Position numbers and translations under genes: made by a program. From Shewanellaceae bacterium UBA2521 (GTDB taxonomy: Bacteria > Pseudomonadota > Gammaproteobacteria > Enterobacterales > Shewanellaceae): a DNA stretch of 8,750 bases. Below are positions 6,165-8,750 of the stretch, piece after piece (within the stretch, counting starts at the first letter, position 1; every line of letters begins with the position of its first letter). The notes beneath the pieces were generated by a model that was not told where the DNA came from, ran no database searches, and saw nothing but the letters and a program-made list of their open reading frames with translations. The DNA lies in the NCBI GenBank assembly GCA_002341165.1, contig DDNL01000069.1, forward strand, positions 24,024 through 32,773, read 5' to 3'.

Positions 6165-6644
6165 ATGGCTCCATTGTTATTCTTTTTGTTTATAGCGATT
6201 CCTATTCTTGAAATTGCCGTAATGATTCAGGTTGGCTCTGTTCTAGGTCTGTTTCCAACTATCTTGCTTATGATCATCACCGCGGCTTTGGGCGCTTCAT
6301 TGGTCAAAAATCAAGGAATACAGATGGTATGGAATATTAAAAGTCGTTTGCAGCAAGGTATATTACCTGATACGCACATTGCAGAAGGTATTTTGCTTGC
6401 TATCGCTGGAGTGCTCTTGATTACTCCAGGCTTTCTTACGGATACCTTGGGATTAGTTTTTCTAACGCCTGTAAGTCGCATTTGGATTGCACAGCACTTG
6501 ATGCGTTATTTAAAAGTTCGAGTGTTACATCAAGGCACATCTTATGAACAACACCCTTTTGACTCGAAGGCATCGTCTTCAAAGCGTACTCCACACTCTA
6601 AAGGGCAGACTATTGATGCTGAGTTTACTCGCAAAGACGATTAA
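6165..6644 (+). CDS. fxsA: FxsA family membrane protein
   Basis: A 159-residue inner-membrane protein, close to the length of E. coli FxsA (158). FxsA is known because its overproduction relieves exclusion of phage T7 by the F plasmid (it counteracts PifA); its normal role is not settled. Visible features are an N-terminal hydrophobic region with the family motif PILEIAVMI (13-21), LGASLVKNQG (42-51), and a third hydrophobic region with LLITPGFLTDTLGLVFLTP (83-101). A polar, Ser/Lys-rich cytoplasmic tail follows, ending in the acidic IDAEFTRKDD typical of the family. GAGG (6156-6159), five bases upstream, supports the ATG at 6165. The gene lies upstream of groES as in E. coli. Its stop overlaps the convergent MATE gene's stop, leaving no room for a separate terminator. 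Confidence 0.93.
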   Translation: MAPLLFFLFIAIPILEIAVMIQVGSVLGLFPTILLMIITAALGASLVKNQGIQMVWNIKSRLQQGILPDTHIAEGILLAIAGVLLITPGFLTDTLGLVFLTPVSRIWIAQHLMRYLKVRVLHQGTSYEQHPFDSKASSSKRTPHSKGQTIDAEFTRKDD

Positions 6645-7996
6645 GAGCGAGATGGATTTCTCGAAGGAGATAACCACAGCACAATGCCGTAACAGCAAAG
6701 TCCCACCAATATATTGGCTAACATAGGTGCAACGAAAGCTCCTGTTGCACCGTAGAAATGAATGCCAATGAGCGTCAGCGGCAGTGTGAGCCCGACAAGC
6801 CGAAAGGCGTTAATGCATATAGAATACATAGGTTTTTGATAAGCAAGTAAAGCATTGGCGATGAGGATAATAATTGCCAAAGGTGCAAAACCAAGAGATA
6901 GCCAATGTAGGTAAAAATCGAGCCACTCGAGAACATCCTGATCACGACTGAAAAGATAAGCTATGTCATGAGAGTAGAGGTGTAAAGGAATAAATAATAA
7001 AATTTGCCAGATAAAAATCCACTTCACAGATTGTCTCAGTCCATAATAAGCACGCTGATTTTGATTTGCTCCTAGATTTTGAGCGATAAAAGGTGTAAGA
7101 GAAGCAGAAAGGGCGGTCACACCTATAATGCAAAAAGATTGAATTTTTAGACCTGTACCATATGCAGCTACAGCATAAGGATTTAAACGCGCCAGAAGTG
7201 CAAGCGAGATACTTTGGGTTATCGGGTTGAGCAATAAGGTCAGGCTGGCTGATTTAGCGAGCTTTGATAAATGTACCCAGTCTTGATAAAAAAGAGAAAA
7301 ATTAAACTCATACAAGAAAGAAAGATCTAAAAGAGGATGTTTGCGAGAGAGCACAATGATGAGGCTTAAACTGCTGAGTGACCAAGCACAAAGAGAAGCA
7401 TAGGCTGCACCAGCAATACCGTAACCTTGCCACGTGCCGATGCCGAAAATAAATAAAGGATCGAGTGCAACATTCAATAATGCTGCAAAACAAGTAATCA
7501 TGGCACTACTTTTAGCATCACCTAAACTGCGCAAAGCCTGCTGGAGTAAAATCATCATCGTAAAACAAGGCACACCGATATACCAAACATGCATATACTC
7601 TTGGATATCATCCCAGCTCGCTTGTGCGCCTAAAGCACTAAATAGAAGTTGATCAAAAGAGAAAGAAAATAAGCTGATACCGCTGAGTAGTATGAGTCCA
7701 GCATAGAGCGCATGTTTTAATAAAAGTTTAGCGCTTTGCATATGGTTTGCACCGACATGACGAGCTAGAGCAGAAGATAAAGCGGTACCCAAACCTAGAG
7801 CACAAGACGTGATAAGGAGTGTGACAGGATGTGTAAAATTAATCGCTGTAAGTGCTTGAGTGCCAAGTAAGCTTACGAAATAAGTATCGACAAGAGCAAA
7901 GCTTGCTGCCGCAAGAACTCCGATACTATTACATAAGCTCATACGTAAGAGCGTAACCCCTACAGGCTCGATCAAGAAGCCTTGTTGACTTGACAT
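6641..7996 (-). CDS. MATE family efflux transporter
   Basis: A 451-residue integral membrane protein with about 12 hydrophobic helices. MATE transporters export drugs or metabolites by H+ or Na+ antiport. The family's internal duplication is visible: RHVGAN in the first half (79-84) and QNLGAN in the second (306-311). Further signatures are VDTYFVSLLGTQALTA (36-51), QQALRSLGDAKSS (152-164) and NVALDPLFIFGIG (175-187). D37 in the first helix is a candidate ion-coupling residue. The substrate and subfamily (NorM-like or DinF-like) cannot be set by eye. AAGGA at 8007-8003, six bases before the ATG, is a good ribosome binding site. The gene sits between fxsA and groES, where E. coli has yjeH, an unrelated amino-acid exporter. 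Its stop codon shares bases with that of fxsA. Confidence 0.93.
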   Translation of the reverse strand: MSSQQGFLIEPVGVTLLRMSLCNSIGVLAAASFALVDTYFVSLLGTQALTAINFTHPVTLLITSCALGLGTALSSALARHVGANHMQSAKLLLKHALYAGLILLSGISLFSFSFDQLLFSALGAQASWDDIQEYMHVWYIGVPCFTMMILLQQALRSLGDAKSSAMITCFAALLNVALDPLFIFGIGTWQGYGIAGAAYASLCAWSLSSLSLIIVLSRKHPLLDLSFLYEFNFSLFYQDWVHLSKLAKSASLTLLLNPITQSISLALLARLNPYAVAAYGTGLKIQSFCIIGVTALSASLTPFIAQNLGANQNQRAYYGLRQSVKWIFIWQILLFIPLHLYSHDIAYLFSRDQDVLEWLDFYLHWLSLGFAPLAIIILIANALLAYQKPMYSICINAFRLVGLTLPLTLIGIHFYGATGAFVAPMLANILVGLCCYGIVLWLSPSRNPSRS

Positions 7997-8054
7997 ATAT
8001 TTTCCTTAAGAAATACAACTGATACTATTTTATCATGTAACACTTTTAAACATA

Positions 8055-8098
8055 ATAAATTATTTTTTATTTATCATAAGGGTTGAAAAATAATTTAT
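8055..8098. repeat. Perfect 13-bp inverted repeat overlapping the groES promoter
   Basis: ATAAATTATTTTT (8055-8067) and AAAAATAATTTAT (8086-8098) are exact reverse complements separated by 18 nt. Arm centres are 31 bp apart, about three helical turns, so both arms would lie on the same face of the DNA. The right arm starts inside the TTGAAA -35 hexamer. The sequence is all A and T, so chance or a bent-DNA element is possible. It is not the HrcA operator CIRCE (TTAGCACTC-N9-GAGTGCTAA), which I do not find here. Confidence 0.55.
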
Positions 8099-8112
8099 CA
8101 CCGCAATATAAA
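8083..8112 (+). promoter_or_regulatory. groESL promoter: overlapping sigma-32-like and sigma-70-like elements
   Basis: GTTGAAA (8082-8088) resembles the heat-shock -35 CTTGAAA. It is followed after 12 bp by CCGCAATAT (8101-8109), similar to the sigma-32 -10 consensus CCCCATNTA. The same TTGAAA also pairs, at 18 bp, with TATAAA (8107-8112), matching the sigma-70 consensus at five of six positions in each box. The region may therefore serve basal and heat-shock transcription from one site. The leader to groES would be about 80 nt. The sigma-32 assignment is inferred from pattern and from the known control of groESL in gammaproteobacteria. Confidence 0.55.
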
Positions 8113-8200
8113 ATGTTGTAGATAGTGGTTATATAAGTGAAGAGCTATCGAAGAAAAATTTTACAGCCCTATGAAAAATATTTTTGAGGAGAATTTGTAC

Positions 8201-8491
8201 ATGAGTATTCGTCCATTACATGATCGTGTGATAGTAAAGCGTATTGAAGCGGAATCAACTTCAGCAGGCGGTATTGTTTTAACAGGTGATGCAGCCAAGA
8301 AATCTACTCGAGGTACTGTCATTGCAGTAGGAAACGGTAGAATCCTTGAAAACGGTGATGTGAAAGCGCTGGATGTTAAAGTGAATGATAAAGTCATTTT
8401 TAACGAAGGATATGGTGTTAAAGAAGAAAAGTTTGATTCACAAGATGTATTAATTATGTCAGAAAGCGACATTCTAGCAATCATTGAATAA
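8201..8491 (+). CDS. groES: Co-chaperonin GroES (Hsp10)
   Basis: A 96-residue cytoplasmic co-chaperonin that forms the heptameric lid of the GroEL folding chamber and binds through its mobile loop. The protein opens with IRPLHDRVIVKR, the usual N-terminus. The mobile loop spans about 16-33 and contains the GroEL-contacting GGIVLTG (23-29). The GNGRILENG segment (44-52) and the end VLIMSESDILAIIE are close to the enterobacterial protein. The start at 8201 is preferred over the in-frame ATG at 8171 because GAGGAG (8186-8191) lies nine bases before it and because family members begin at this point. It is the first gene of groESL, with 44 bp before groEL. Confidence 0.97.
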   Translation: MSIRPLHDRVIVKRIEAESTSAGGIVLTGDAAKKSTRGTVIAVGNGRILENGDVKALDVKVNDKVIFNEGYGVKEEKFDSQDVLIMSESDILAIIE

Positions 8492-8535
8492 CTAAGTCTT
8501 AAAATTAGCATAAAAAATTACAGAGGAATAAAATC

Positions 8536-8750
8536 ATGACAGCAAAAGACGTCAAATTTGGAAATGAAGCTCGCTCAAAAATGTTAGACGGTGTGAATGT
8601 ACTTGCGAATGCCGTTAAAGTTACTTTAGGTCCTAAAGGCCGTAACGTTGTGATAGATAAAAGCTTTGGTGGCCCTATCATCACAAAAGATGGTGTATCG
8701 GTTGCTAAAGAAATTGAACTTGAAGGCAAGTTTGAAAACATGGGTGCTCA
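8536..8750 (+). CDS. groEL: Chaperonin GroEL (Hsp60), N-terminal fragment cut by the window edge
   Basis: The first 71 codons of the tetradecameric ATP-dependent chaperonin; the frame is open at the right edge. It begins MTAKDVKFGNEARSKML and contains the nucleotide-binding LGPKGR (31-36) and KDGVSVAKEIE (51-61), including D52, which in E. coli GroEL takes part in ATP hydrolysis. This is the start of the equatorial domain. AGAGGA (8522-8527), eight bases before the ATG, is the ribosome binding site. The gene follows groES on the same strand with no terminator between them, so both should be co-transcribed. A full protein should be about 545 residues, so some 1.4 kb lies outside the window. 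Confidence 0.97.
   Translation, partial: MTAKDVKFGNEARSKMLDGVNVLANAVKVTLGPKGRNVVIDKSFGGPIITKDGVSVAKEIELEGKFENMGA

Noticed and set aside
8171..8200. A 10-residue N-terminal extension of GroES from the in-frame ATG at 8171
   Set aside because: The ATG at 8201 has GAGGAG at proper spacing and gives the normal GroES N-terminus and length. The ATG at 8171 has no ribosome binding site, and GAGGAG would lie inside the extension.
7997..8200. A CIRCE element (HrcA operator) upstream of groES
   Set aside because: I looked for TTAGCACTC-N9-GAGTGCTAA and found no match. The inverted repeat present is unrelated and AT-only.
8161..8741. Minus-strand frames opposite groES and groEL
   Set aside because: Their translations match no family I recognise and mirror conserved chaperonin codons on the plus strand.

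Overview
The window looks like chromosomal core DNA from an AT-rich gammaproteobacterium that has a cytochrome bc1 complex. The lineage call rests on recalled protein similarity. The SspA N-terminus (MAVAANKRSVMTLFSG) matches my memory of the E. coli protein residue for residue, and GroES and GroEL are also close to the enterobacterial forms. Two gene orders support it: petABC followed by sspAB, and dsbD / fxsA / membrane transporter / groES-groEL, which resembles the E. coli dsbD-cutA-dcuA-aspA-fxsA-yjeH-groSL region. E. coli itself lacks a bc1 complex, so this is a different, respiring lineage. I cannot name the genus.

Layout, left to right. Positions 1-98 (minus strand) hold the start of a lipoprotein gene with a 9-bp tandem repeat just after the lipobox cysteine; it runs off the window edge. 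Positions 99-400 are a divergent regulatory region. It has a perfect TATAAT box for the pet operon, an ArcA-box-like sequence next to it, and a 9-bp inverted repeat in the predicted leader. Positions 401-2912 are petA-petB-petC (Rieske protein, cytochrome b, cytochrome c1), joined by two ATGA start/stop overlaps. A 90-bp spacer with a palindrome and a hairpin follows. Then come sspA and sspB, also joined by ATGA, and a strong bidirectional terminator at 4181-4210 that also serves the convergent dsbD (4234-5982, minus). An AT-rich divergent gap leads to fxsA (6165-6644, plus). Its stop codon overlaps the stop of a convergent MATE-family transporter gene (6641-7996, minus). The window ends with a groES promoter region, groES (8201-8491) and the first 71 codons of groEL.

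Together the genes cover aerobic electron transfer (quinol to cytochrome c), stress adaptation (SspA on RNA polymerase, SspB feeding ssrA-tagged proteins to ClpXP), periplasmic thiol reduction (DsbD), drug or metabolite export (MATE) and protein folding (GroES/GroEL). I see no mobile element, CRISPR array, tRNA, rRNA or defence system. I find no undescribed multigene system here. The observations most worth checking are small regulatory structures: the inverted repeat overlapping the groES promoter, the pet leader inverted repeat with its adjacent ArcA-like site, and the repeat-bearing lipoprotein at the left edge.
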